From Gnetum montanum (taxonomy: Eukaryota > Streptophyta > Gnetopsida > Gnetales > Gnetaceae): a stretch of 64,000 nt of DNA. Below are positions 33,380-44,703 of the stretch, in pieces. Made by a program: the position numbers and the translations under genes. Numbering within the stretch: the stretch's first letter is position 1; every line of letters begins with the position of its first letter. Location: positions 1,024,978 through 1,088,977 of the forward strand of contig MNCI01034224.1 in the NCBI GenBank assembly GCA_015680685.1, given 5' to 3'. The notes under the pieces are model-generated. The model was not told the origin of the DNA. It searched no databases and worked only from the letters and a program-made list of their open reading frames with translations.

Positions 33380-35153
33380 AAAGATTTATATTTCACTCCC
33401 TTTTTTTGTTCCTAATCTTGTTACAATAATAACATCTAATTTTTCTATTCAAAAAATAACTAGAAGGAAAAAAACTTTGAGGATTTTTATGTTGGATAAA
33501 AGCTTCCCTTGATGTAGAGTCCTTCCTCTTTGATGATTCCTTTAGACGAGAAAAAGGTTCCTCTTCTTGGTGGCAACATCCAAGTCCACTTTCTTCTTGT
33601 GGACTTCTTCCTTGTCCAAGTACCATTAGAAGGGACTCCTTTTCCTTCGTTAATTGTTCATATATTAGTTTAACATTTGCAACTTCCACTTTGGCCTATG
33701 GATTTCTTCCTTGTCAAAGTACCATTTGAAGGAACTCCTTTTCCTTTGTTAATCATTCACTTATTAGTTTAACATTTGCAACTTCCACTTTGGCCTATTC
33801 TAAAGGTAAGGTTAGGTTCTCATTCTCAGCCTTGAGGTCTGAGAGTTATTTATCAAGATCAGAAATAGTTAAATTTAACAAAGATATTTCATGTTCTTTA
33901 TACTTAACTTTTTTATGTAAATTAGTACAAAGATTTTGAAAATTCAAAATTTCTTTACATAATAAATCATACCTTTTATAATCATTTAGTTCATAGTTTG
34001 ATGAATCACCATTAGTGAGGGCCATGCAGATGAGTTGAGAATTTCTTGCATCTTCCTCTACTTCTTCTTCACTTTGTTCCCCATCATCCCAACTTGTATA
34101 AAAGTTGGTTTTATTTACTCCTTCAAGAGATTTGTTCTTTTATTGCACCATGAGGCTACTAGGACATTTGGAGGCCACATGGCCTCTACCTCCACACANC
34201 CTTCAAGAGATTTGTTCTTTTATTGCACCATGAGGCTACTAGGACGTTTGGAGGCCACATGGCCTCTACCTCCACACATCCAATATTCTATAGAAGAAAA
34301 ATCTAAGTTAGAGTTCAAAAAGTTCTAACCTCTTTCTTTACCTTTAGGTTGATTGAATCTTTGTAGATATGTCCCTTTGTTCTTCCTAGTAATTAGTTGT
34401 TGAAGCTTCTTGGTGAGAAGGGCAATCTCCTCTTCATTATTCTCATCATCCTCATTAACCTCCTTCTCCTTGGAGGTAGTCTTTAGAGTAATATATTTTT
34501 CTTGAATTGCTCCTTCACTTATGAGATTCATTTCATAGGAAATGAGAGCACTTTGAAGTTTCTCAAATTTCAAAGTTAAGAAATCTTTGATTTCCTCCAT
34601 GGTTATGTCCTTAGGCCTGAACTTTGGTTGTAGAGTTCTAATCATTTTGACAATGATTTCACTTTTGGGTAAGTCTTTTCCTATTCCTCTAATGGCTACA
34701 ATAATATTGTTAGCTCTAGAAAAATAATCCTTGATTTTCTCACCTTCTTGAATTTTGAGTCTATCATATTTACTTTTTAGAAATAAAAATTTTGATTACT
34801 TAACAATAGAGATTCCTTCATTAGTAGCTTCTAAAGTTTGCCAAATTTCTTTGGCCATTTTACATCCTGTTGTCCTATTAAATTCAAATTTATTCAAATT
34901 TCTTTGGCCATTTTACAATATAAACATTTTTTTTCTTTTGAATCAAACATGAACTTATCCTTTTCCTCTTATGACCATTTGCTACAAGGCTTGATGATGC
35001 GAGTGGTATCATCAATGGGTGAACTGTAGCCTTCCAAGATTAACTTCTGGTCTTCAAAATCCATGGATTTAAAGAACCCTTGCATTCTAGTTTCCAATAG
35101 ATGAACTCAAATTCATCAAACATGAGTGGCTTTGTGTATGAAGTCCCCTCCAT
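33380..35153 (-). pseudogene. C1 gag (Ty1/copia type), decayed
   Basis: Starts at 35,153 with MEGTSYTKPLMFDEFEF, the usual copia Gag opening, followed by a frameshift. Next comes an open 106-codon part (34,645-34,325) with IRTLQPKFRPKDITMEEIKD and FEKLQSALISYEM, the UBN2/copia Gag core. A CCHC knuckle follows (MCGGRGHVASKC near 34,240; the first Cys is Tyr). Then come a Glu/Lys-rich region (33,689-33,393) and a second Cys pair (CYYC). The total length is greater than usual copia Gag. An assembly duplication at 34,199 repeats the knuckle region. Confidence 0.75.
34120..34278. other. Assembly join: single N at 34,199 with 79-bp duplication
   Basis: 34,120-34,198 is repeated at 34,200-34,278 with one difference (ACATTTGG versus ACGTTTGG). 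It is an unmerged contig overlap or two haplotypes joined, not a real repeat. Confidence 0.85.
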
Positions 35154-35191
35154 TGTTCACTCTTTGAAGTTGATGATGAAACAAAGAGTAC

Positions 35192-35283
35192 NNNNNNNNN
35201 NNNNNNNNNNNNNNNNNNNNNNNNNNNNNNNNNNNNNNNNNNNNNNNNNNNNNNNNNNNNNNNNNNNNNNNNNNNNNNNNNNN
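35192..35283. other. 92-base assembly gap
   Basis: A run of N between the C1 gag start and the C1 5' LTR; it hides the LTR end and primer-binding site. Confidence 1.
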
Positions 35284-36139
35284 CCACAAGGTCTTGTTAG
35301 GCTTGGAAATGTGATTTTAAGGCTTCCACAACCTTTACAATCTTGAGCTTTGCACTAGAGTTTTGTATCACACATCAACAAATCAATCCTACAAGATCAT
35401 GATAAGCTCAATTACATCAACCTAGTAGGGCAACAAGAACAAGAATTACAAGGAATAATTGCAACTCAATTTGTTGATCCTTGCTTAGTTAGGTACAACA
35501 CACTTTACAAAGCCAAAATGATTAGACAATGAGAAGCAATAGAGAATTCAATGATTAAAAATGATTGTACAATGAATAAAATAATTCTTTCACATTTCCC
35601 AATGCACATGAAGTTTTCTTATTGCTATAGTGTTGCTAAATCCTTCTATAAACTTGTGCAATAGCTAGCTAATGATCACTAACAATCATGAGAGATGTCT
35701 TTATTGTGCCTAAGATGTCTCTCTAATTTGTCTTCAAATCTAGAAAGATGTCTTTATTTCCTGAAATATGCCTTTCTAAAGTCTCCATCCTAGAAGATGT
35801 CTTTCTATATTTGGTTTTCATTCTATAGAGATTTCTTTGCCTCATGAAACATGTCTTTGGCTAGTGAAAGATGTCTTTGGCTAGGGAAAGATGTCTTGCT
35901 ATTTCTAGAGACGTCTTTCTAAATTTTCTTAGAGTTCATCCCAAATCTTCCAAGATGTTTATTGCTTCCCAAAGACATCTTTCTTCACTTTCTCTTTCAT
36001 GATGAGTGCATCGTTCTTTGTTTACAACTCTGCTCAATCCAAGTTCTTGTCCTATAAGCTCAAAAACTAGATACACATACAAACAAACTTTTTTTCCATT
36101 TTTTTAATATTTTGACATAGCAAAACCAAAAGGTCCACA
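35284..36139 (-). repeat. C1 5' LTR
   Basis: Pairs with 29,850-30,699. In minus orientation it begins TGTGGACCTTTTGG at 36,139; its inner end lies in or next to the N gap. Confidence 0.8.
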
Positions 36140-36300
36140 TGGATTACAATCCACCAAGGGCTAAAACTAATAAAATTGTGGTCCACAAAGGCCTAAAACT
36201 AGCAATAACATAGCTTCTCAAGGCCTAAAACTGATAATATTACAACCAACCAAGGCCTAAAAATAACTACTTTACAACCTTCTAAGGCATAAAACTGGTG
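36140..36300. repeat. Minisatellite array of X (31-bp family), first
   Basis: Five to six degenerate units with AAGGCCTAAAACTAG cores, directly next to C1; it corresponds to array 1 of Y. Confidence 0.7.
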
Positions 36301-38370
36301 AGCATAACAAACTCTTCATTTTTCTCCTATACTAACATTGTAGCTAATCTATGTAATAGCATGGTTTATGAGTTTTACTTATATGCATATAATTTGCTTT
36401 AAAATTATCATTACAGCAGTTTTTTACTTACCAATTTCATTTTATAGCCTTTTTACATCTACCATTTAAGTTTATAAAGCTAGAACAGTAGTCATAGTCA
36501 CATTGTGTGACAACAATCAAAGAATATCAAAATGTCCATATATTTATGGCCATGGTTGCACTATGCAACATACAATCACATGAATAATATGTGGTCTTTA
36601 TGACCTCTACTATCAAATAAAAACAATTATAACAATAATAAAAAAAGCATAGTAGGATGTCATCGACCCCATAGTAGCCAAAGTTGAGCCATAGAGGGAG
36701 GAGGGAGGGGGGAGGAAGTAGGTGGGGGAGGAGAGGAGAGGAAAGGTCATTGTCTACATCATAGCTAATCACTATCACAACTTGGGGCCTACAAATAATA
36801 AAAACATGCAATCATTGGCTCCAAGAATAGCCATGAATATAATCATTAAATTATGAAACAAACTTAAAGCTGATAAAGCATTAAAAAATTAACAATTTTG
36901 AAAGAGCAACCAAATTATAAGTTAGCCAGGATGCATGTTGATGTTATTTAGCACCCAACAATATGGAACAAGCAATGGTAAGTTTGGATAACTTGAACAT
37001 TTTCTTAAGGGTAAATAACCCCTATAATTGTTATCCAAAGATATTGTAACTATTTAAATGAAAAATAAGAAGATGCTTCACCACCATCTTGGTGATGCAT
37101 AGTTTTAAAGATTAGTAATGACATCATTGTAAAAGATTTGAGGATAGTTTTGTTGTTTTGAAAGTAGCCCATGAGGGAAAATAAACATCATTAAACTCAT
37201 TTATCATTTCATTTACATTAAATGATACAAAAAGATGAGGAATGACATCATAATGTAAGTGAAATGAATTTAATGCAACAACAAAAGGCTTGCATCTATT
37301 GGCTCTTCCATACCATGATTTGTGTTTCCTTGATTATGCATAAAAATGAAACCAAAAAGCAAAAACCCAAAAAATAGACAAACAAAAAAATAACAAAATA
37401 GCCAAAAATAATAATGACAATCAAGTTTGAACCTAGTGTACTAAAGCATCATAAAAAAGATGGAAACCACTCATTGGTTACATCAGTAGTATTTAGGAAA
37501 CTTCTTCAATTGATATCTAGTTCATGGTTTATTTTTGTAGCACATGACACAAACATTCCCTAATGTAGGTTTTTCCACTATGAAAACTTGAAGCCTAGTC
37601 TCAATTGGTTAAACAACAGCACCATTTTTTTCTCCAAACACCTACCAAATCAACCTAGACCATATAGACCACATGATAACTCCAATTTAACCTCTACCAT
37701 AGCTCCATTAAAGTTTCCATCACAAGCCTATAATGCTGCTATCCAATGGAAATTGAAGGAAAGGTCAAATAACAGAGAATTGTAAAATATGTTTAATATA
37801 GGTTACAAACCCCTAACATTGTGCTATTGATTTTCTAATACATATACAAATTTATTTCAAATAAAAAGGAAAACACCTTGTATTGAGACCCTACCAATAG
37901 CTATTGGGTGTTAGCTTGCAATATAGCCCTACCATGTTGATGTGTGGTAGGAATTGAGGCATAGCTTTATGCTACTGCTACTCTCTATGCCTACAACCAA
38001 CTGCATCCACCACTTCCCCATATCCACAATTCATTACCATGCACATCTCCTTGCCTTATGCTGCCATTGCATGTGAGCCCTCCATATTCCTTTGCTCTTG
38101 CATACCTGATGTCTTCAATACCTACCACCACTACCACTAGATCTACCATGACCTCTTGATCTCATGTATCATAGCTTACCATTAGATCCTCCCCCTTGAT
38201 GGTTATGAAATCCTTAGTAAGCTCAATAATAAGAATAGCTTAGAAAAGATTTAGGTCATTGGTACTAGAGTTGATGCTAAAAATGCTGAGGGTGGTGAGC
38301 TGGAAGAGTGTAAGTAGTCCACGTTTTAGGGAATTTTACTATATTTTCATTTGTATTTGAGTGGTACGAA
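36301..38370. other. X interior, no gene recognised
   Basis: AT-rich sequence of unclear origin. It includes a purine-rich strand (36,695-36,750, GGGAGGAGG-like). It lies where Y has the 3' part of its antisense ORF, but I see no match to it. Confidence 0.35.
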
Positions 38371-38371
38371 A

Positions 38372-38705
38372 GACTAGCATTTAGCACTAATGGAGCTCGA
38401 GCTTCTTGTTGTGACAATCATGTGCTTTTCAACCTTTAGATTAACTATGATTGATAACATGAATTAGATCATGGAGGCCAATGATGGCACTAGGCTAGAC
38501 ATGTTCTTATCCATATTAGGCATCTATATCTTTGTTAACACCATGCTCACCTCCTACTTGGTTGAATTCATGATCAGAAAATATGAGGATCAATGATCAT
38601 TGGCCCTCATAATAGCTTAGGAAATAATGTTCGTCAAGCATATAGTGTTGGAAATGTCAATGGTCAACAACCTATACATCAAGATGATGCTGGTAGGGCT
38701 TAACC
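38372..38705 (+). pseudogene. Unrecognised decayed reading frame in X
   Basis: One + strand frame of about 110 codons with only a few stops (TAG and TGA). It contains MELELLVVTIMCFSTFRL and later DGTRLDMFLSILGIYIFV, so it is rich in Leu/Ile/Met. It is too short for a domain call and has no hit in the rest of the window. It may be chance or a remnant of an extra ORF of X. Confidence 0.25.
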
Positions 38706-39950
38706 ATAGTCACTAGAATTGGTAAACCCTTGCTGGCCCATGCTGGCCAACATGGTTTGTACCAACGTTGTGCAGTCAATATCCTTGCTAACACCCATGT
38801 GTTTAGGCCATTTTGTTGCCACCATGCAAACCCTTGCAATGAGCTATGTAGAACCACCATGCATCCACCATGACTACCAGAACCACTATTGTTCATTTCA
38901 TTGTTCTACCTAGCCTAGCCTCCTACCCACCTACTTGCTCACATGTACGCTTCCACTCTGGCACCCAAATCGAGAAGTTGCCATAGCATCAACATGTGTT
39001 TGAGTGCCTCTACAATATTATGGAAGAAAACCTTGACTGTGTAGCTACTATGTAGCTAAGCTCATCCACTTTTCCCATTTCTATGCACTATTTGCATTCT
39101 CGCCCCTCCATCCATCCATGTTGGAGACATGCTTGCCATTGTGGCCTAAGGAAGGATGACTATGAAAGTATTACCATGTAGCTATGCTGGGAAGACTAGA
39201 TCCATGCTACCTAGTGTGGCTCTAGCATGGTAAATCATAAAAACCCACCATACCTCCTCACCTACACTAGGGAAATGCTCATCTGCATCATCCTTGCCTT
39301 GCTCATCATGCTTATCCTCATGCACTACGTATGCCATCATCCTACTTGAACTTCCATACACACACTGCTTATTGCTTGTACATCATTGCCTCTTCATCTC
39401 TCATTTCTCTGTAGCATGCATTTTCTGCTACCCATCTACATCATGCATGTCATTGCTTTAATGTGCATTCTCCATTGTGCAACAAGTTGCACCGTGAAAC
39501 CCTTGCAATATAGCCTACCTTGCCCTCCTTGCAAATTGTGGTTTACTATTGCCTTCTACATTGCTAGGGCTATTGAAAATCCTACATAATAATTGTGCTA
39601 TTGGAATGCCTAACATTGATCTACCATGTGCACTTTGATGTCAAACCCTCCTTCATCTACCTTTGAGTCATCACTATGTCACCTGCTCCCCCCACGTGTC
39701 CTGTCTTTGTCCTAGGGTAAGGTAAATAAAATAAAATAAAATAAATTTTTAATACATAAAAAATTAAATATAATGTCATTTCACCTTACAAAACCTGGCT
39801 TGCTAGTTTCAAATCAATTTTAATTTATTATAACTCTACTTTACCTCATTTTACTAAATTTTACCCTACCTTTACAATGTTACAACTAAGTTTTACCTTG
39901 TTTTACTAAGTCTCATATTATGTTTTCTTGATAATGAACTTGCCAATGAA
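38706..39950. other. C-rich low-complexity interior of X, no gene
   Basis: Repeated CATG/CACC-rich words give many short frames on both strands. Composition resembles 18,761-19,860 in Y, which sits in the same place relative to the arrays. A short AATAAAATAAAATAAA run lies near 39,725. Confidence 0.35.
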
Positions 39951-39954
39951 ATAG

Positions 39955-40030
39955 GCCTACTATGGTCTACCAAGACCTTAAACTAGCAACACATGGCCCA
40001 TTAAGGCCTAAAAGTAACAAAATGTGACCT
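39955..40030. repeat. Minisatellite array of X (31-bp family), second
   Basis: Two to three units (AAGACCTTAAACTAG core); corresponds to array 2 of Y, which precedes pol. Confidence 0.7.
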
Positions 40031-40379
40031 TGTTTGACTACATTCTTCTATTACTTGGTATTGCTTAGATCTTGGTTGACTTGATTTTTGGCATTAATTG
40101 ATGCCCTTTAACATTAGCATATCCTTATTTGACCTTATATGACACTATTTTATGTGATTTTAATCATCATTTGGCCTTTTTTGGCTCCATTCCACATTAT
40201 TCCACATCATTTAGACTTTGTTTCATACTATTTTATCTAACTTATCCCTTATAGCCTTTGTTAACCATGATTGAGTCATCTTTGGAATTTGCTCTAATGT
40301 GTTGACTAATATATGAATTATTATTAACGTATTTTACATTATTTTTATATTATTTAACAATTTTATTACATAGGTACCA

Positions 40380-40700
40380 CTTGATGTGCTTATGTTGTCA
40401 TGCAAGATGAAGCTAGGAGGATGATGAAGCAAACTTGAATAGCATTAAAACCTAAATAAACTCTTATTGTGATGTTGTTAGGCCAAATTAAGCTTACATA
40501 TCCAAACCTTATGCTTGAAACTATTCCTCTATGCAACCATAACACCTTGAAATAGCTCAATAACCATTGGCCTAAAAGCTAGAAACATCACAGAGGGTCC
40601 CTTAATCAAAATTCCAATCTAAACTACAATGGTGAGGAAAAATCATTTGAAACCAAGTTCCTCACTATAACTCAAGCCTAATCATGACATCTTCAAACCC
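40380..40700 (+). pseudogene. Remnant of the start of X pol
   Basis: 40,545-40,680 aligns with 20,735-20,850 in Y, the leader before RT (shared order of words such as ACCTTG, GAGG, GGTGAGG and AAACC-AAGTTC). The frame is destroyed, and RT, RNase H and integrase that should follow are absent, which marks an internal deletion of about 4 kb compared with Y. Confidence 0.5.
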
Positions 40701-41920
40701 TTACTATGCACCATTAAGCCCATCACATAGCCTTAATTACACCTAACACTTACATGTTTTCTTGTAGTGTTATTTACCATTATTGATAGGTTACAATGAA
40801 TGATTGATGTTGATGACTTTGATGATATACAATAAGCAAGCTTGCATGCTCTATCATTCTCTTCTTATTTTATCAAAATTAAAAAACTATAGAACTTTGT
40901 AAATCTAATGCACAATGCATATATTTCCCTATGCTATAATTATGGTGACCTATTGGGGCCTGGTTTGCTAGTTATCTCATGTAGCCTTATCCATCATATT
41001 GTAACAATATGTATTCCTTGTCTTGTTTCTTGTTCTCTTGGAGTTTTTCTTGTAAGATAAAGCCTAGAGTCATCATGAAGGTACAACTCATTATGGTAGC
41101 AAGTCACCATATGACCTCGATGCACAAGATTTTGTGAGTTTGTCTTACTATGCCAATAGTGCTTATTCCATTTCCATCCTATTAGCATTTCCTTGAACCT
41201 AATCCTATAGATTGATTATAACCTTTATTAACTTAAGTAACAATGTTGATGTATGTCTAACACTCATGTGTTATGACCATATGACATTCCTTTGTTATGC
41301 TCCATTTACAAATCCATCAAGTATAACACATCCCATTTGATGGGAAAACTATCAAGCCTATTGAATGTAACACATCTCATTCGACAGGAAAACCAAATCA
41401 AACTAACCTTGGAAAAGAAACAAAATGAAGGTTTCAGCCCAAAATAAATAAATAAATAAAATATGATAAGAAATGAGGATGCAAATTTCCAAGAAGCTGA
41501 AGAACCAATGAAGGCCAAAAGATAGATCAATGGCTTCACAAGACGCAAAGGGAGGAGCCTAGCAGTTGAACAAACCTTGAAGTGGGATATTAGTTCCTCA
41601 AGAACATTATTGAGTGACCATTATCTTGAAAAAAATGAAGCGTAAAGACCTCATTGACCATTCAACATGTCATCATCATAATTGTAACCATGATGTCAAC
41701 ATTGAAAATTTATTGTTAACCCATGTAACCACTCCCTCATGACCAAATATAGCCTTTAACCTATATCATCTCATCATGACACTTCATTCCATCATCAAAA
41801 GCACACTTTGGCATGGTTTGACATGACTGAATCAAGCATGGAGAGGGAACATTAGTGATGGACATGCAGTGGTGTTTTGTATTCTTTGTTTGCACCTCTC
41901 AGGTCAATCCTCTAGATGCC
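40701..41920 (+). other. X 3' untranslated region, no gene
   Basis: Partly aligned with the 3' UTR of Y (24,656-25,997). No supported frame; TTTATT- and AAATAAATAAATAAA-type simple repeats near 41,445. Confidence 0.5.
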
Positions 41921-41936
41921 AACAAAGAGGGGCCAA
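41921..41936 (+). promoter_or_regulatory. Polypurine tract of X
   Basis: AACAAAGAGGGGCCA just before the LTR start TGAAACGCC. Confidence 0.8.
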
Positions 41937-43371
41937 TGAAACGCCACCTGAGATGCATGTTAAAATATTTTTTTGACATCACAACCCTCAACCCATGAAA
42001 CTTGAGGTTAAAACTTCATTTTAAAATGTGAATATTTTTATGAAAAAGGTGCAATTTCATATACTTTAGCTTTTGGGGCTAAAAATGCCTCATAAGTGGT
42101 TAAAGCATCAACCCCCAAGTGAAAGGAATCATATTATTTTCATATATGGGCTTGGGGGGATTAAAAATGCCTTTTGGATTGCCAAGATTGGCATTTTGAT
42201 GGGTTTTATGGAGGGTATAACTTTTTCTACGCTAGAAACACCTATGGGGGATGTAACATCACCTATGCCCAACATTGGCTGGGGGGGGGGGGGGGGTATA
42301 ACTCTTATTCCCCAATGTTGCTCTTACCCTCCCAACATTACTACTGCATCCCTAGGATTTCTCCAGTGTGGCCCTAGCACTCCAGCATTGTTGTAGCCTC
42401 AGCAATGGTTTTGTAGCTTTAGCATGGGTGTTATAGCCCTAGCATGGGTGTTGTACCCCTAGCGTGGGTGTCATACCCCCAATGTGATTTCTGTAGGACT
42501 AGAGTTGTTGTTGGAAGGCCTAGTTTGGGCAAAATTCTCATTTACTATTTTTGTAAATGGAATGATTTTGGTACCTTGGGGGTATCAATAATTATCATAC
42601 ATAGATACCTACAACACCTGCACATAACAACAATCTATTAGCAATTAGGTAAAAATTTGTAGTAACATTTATGGCCATAGAACCTATATAACCCAAACTT
42701 GTACACCATCAAAGGGATCCACCATTTTTAAATCCCATAGTTTTGAAAATTCATTATAGGCACAAAGATTTTGGAAAATTTCTACGTGGAACCCATAGCC
42801 ATTGTAATCCCTTCTATCCCTTTGAGATTTTGTGTGGTCTTGCAGCAATGTTGATCAATCTAGGCATCAAGTATCCTAGTGTGGCTCTTTCTTACAACTC
42901 AAAACCCTCACACATCTCACCTCCTACACAACCAACACTACAGATTTGGTGAGGATTGCAGGAAGGTTTGACATTTTTGGGAGTTGTGAAGCATCCAAAT
43001 TATGGAATTGAGTGTGGTGTACAAAGCTACTTGCTTCAATGGATTTCACACACCCATCAAAGTGAATCCCCCTAGCATGCTCATGCACCCCTTGTACACA
43101 TTTTTGAACCCCCTTTATTTTTATAATAAAGTTTACAATTTTGTTTGTTTTGTAAGTTAGATTTATTTTTTCATTTTGTGCATTTATTTTTTCAGATCTA
43201 CATTGAATTTTTTATTTTATTACCCAATTTACATTTTCTAAGTCATTGGATGATCTACTAGACCATCTAGGAAAACTTTGACCCTATTTTTGGTGGCCCT
43301 TGGGATCTAGGGTTAAGGCTATTTCACTAGAATATTCAATTTTCCAGCAACTGAATTTTTCATGCATTACA
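41937..43371 (+). repeat. X 3' LTR
   Basis: 1,435 bp, TGAAAC to TTACA, then target repeat ATGAG. Pairs with 5,644-7,005. Contains a run of 16 G at 42,281-42,296, a short 20-bp minisatellite at about 42,395-42,485 and a CTATATAACCC motif near 42,685 that may be the TATA box. Confidence 0.85.
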
Positions 43372-43376
43372 ATGAG
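43372..43376. repeat. Target-site duplication ATGAG, right copy (element X)
   Basis: Matches 5,639-5,643; G1 sequence continues on its other side. Confidence 0.85.
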
Positions 43377-44431
43377 CACCTTGGCCTTCTTATCTTTATT
43401 AATTTAAAGATGTAGCATCATTTCATTAAGTAGTGTAAGCAACTATGGTATGTTCTAGGGAAATTTATAGGAAACATAGTAGTTGGTGAAGAGGTTTGAA
43501 AAGGTAGCATATAAGGCATAGGCCCACTTAAAGCTAGGTTAGATATGCCCAAGGAAACTATGTTAGATGGGTATATAGGAAAGGTGAAAGGACTTGTAGG
43601 TTGCAAAACTGCAAGGACTATGAAGTAAGAGTTGATAATGGAAAAGGTTGAAATGGAGGTATAGTGAGTTGAAGTTAAGGGATTATATAGAAAGTGGTTT
43701 CAAAAGTTAGAATAGATGATTGAAAGATAGGATGTAGGTTATTCACATTATTAGATGAAAAAATTTAATAAAGTAAAGTAGTAATAGGAATATTAAATAG
43801 TTTAATAGACTGTGAAATAAATCTAGATGTACTACCTTGAATAGCTAAGATGTTTACATGATGAATATTATGAGCATGGGGGCTGATTTTGTCAAGTCCC
43901 CCAATTGTTTACTCTTCATATTTATCTATGAGATGGATGTCCAATTCATAAGTCACATTGCCTTTTCTTGTTCTAAAAAGTGACATGAGAACAAAGAGGT
44001 TGATCTAGGATACTCTTCATCATAGCTTCTTTGATTTGTAGATGAACTTGCTCCTACATCTTCTCTTGTTTCATGACAAAGTTCATCAGGTTTTTAGCCT
44101 CCTCCTCATCCAACTCAATTAGATGATCAAGATCAAGAAGAAAATATGACAAATTATTAGCCTACTCATACTCAATCATGAGTTTGAGTACATTAGCAAT
44201 AAGAGTGTAGTCAAGCTTTTGTTTTGCATCAGCTACCTTGTAGTTGGTTAGACAAAGTCTACTTGAAAATACATGATTTATCCTAAGATCCAGTAGCTTT
44301 GAATTTTGGATATTTATAAAGAGGATGATGAAGCCATAGTAGTGATCGAAGAGATTCTGTGACTTCACAGGACTATCACTAATGTGTCGGCTTGTCCTTG
44401 AAAATAAGTTTACACTTGCAATAAAAGACAA
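43377..44431 (-). pseudogene. N-terminal part of G1 gag, decayed
   Basis: Minus strand. An open 89-codon stretch starts at 44,431 (MSFIASVNLFSRTSRH). It is followed by LDEEEAKNLMNFVMKQEKM and LQIKEAMMKSILDQPL, matched by MMRKKRR/LQIEKARMKNILD in G2 at about 46,690-46,790, and then a Pro/Ser-rich region (43,606-43,418, PFTFPIYPSN). The gag core is at 5,638-4,600 on the other side of X. Confidence 0.6.
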
Positions 44432-44703
44432 AAGGCTTTAGGTTTTAGGAAAATGTCAAAAGTTTTGATGTGGCACATAAAAAGAAGTTAGTGAGGATTT
44501 TTTTTTCAAAAAATTATGTAGAGGTCTTATAGGAAAAATGATGTGATATCTACATATTTATGCAACATTAATAGTACTTAGTGAAAAAGCAATAAATAAA
44601 TAATACAACATTTGAATATGTGAAAATTATAGCAATTCTAGAACAAAGAATAATCCTAGAAAAATGTTTACTTCAATGGATGTCCTCCTTCTAATGTCAA
44701 ATT
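44432..44703 (-). other. G1 5' leader with primer-binding site
   Basis: Minus strand, just after the LTR end: TGACATTAGAAGGAGGAC (about 44,682-44,699) resembles the tRNA-Asn site of Y with G-to-A and C-to-T changes. The rest is AT-rich leader; no gene. Confidence 0.5.

Larger units (their letters stand above)
29850..36139 (-). mobile_element. Element C1: Ty1/copia-type non-autonomous element in X
   Basis: Minus-strand element of about 6.3 kb. It has an LTR pair (35,284 or a little lower to 36,139, and about 29,850-30,699), a polypurine tract and a copia-type gag. No protease, integrase or RT is recognisable; instead a separate ORF fills the 3' half. A 92-base gap (35,192-35,283) covers the LTR end and primer site. 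I did not find a clear target repeat; the left border is uncertain. Confidence 0.75.
5644..43371 (+). mobile_element. Element X: Tat/Ogre-like Ty3/gypsy insertion, nested host of Y and C1
   Basis: Bounded by LTRs starting TGAAAC and ending CA, with 5-bp ATGAG repeats outside. Order: 5' LTR 5,644-7,005, primer site 7,011-7,029, gag start 7,359, insertion Y 7,473-27,652, rest of gag, copia element C1, minisatellite, an unrecognised middle part, minisatellite, a remnant of the start of pol, 3' UTR, polypurine tract and 3' LTR 41,937-43,371. RT, RNase H and integrase are gone, so X could not have moved on its own in its present form. It lies inside the gag of G1. Confidence 0.85.

Noticed and set aside
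35087-35346. Frames across 35,192-35,283
   Set aside because: They consist of unknown residues from the N gap.
29785-36152. TGGATTAC on both sides of C1 as a target repeat
   Set aside because: The left copy lies about 60 bases away from the LTR-aligned border and the LTR would not begin with TG; not convincing.
42073-42396. 107-codon + strand frame in the X 3' LTR
   Set aside because: It spans the G16 run and LTR sequence; the 5' LTR does not keep it.
7473-43371. A tandem LTR-interior-LTR-interior-LTR array formed by unequal crossing over
   Set aside because: Outer and inner LTR pairs differ, and both insertions have their own 5-bp repeats and restore frames when removed, so nesting explains the data better.
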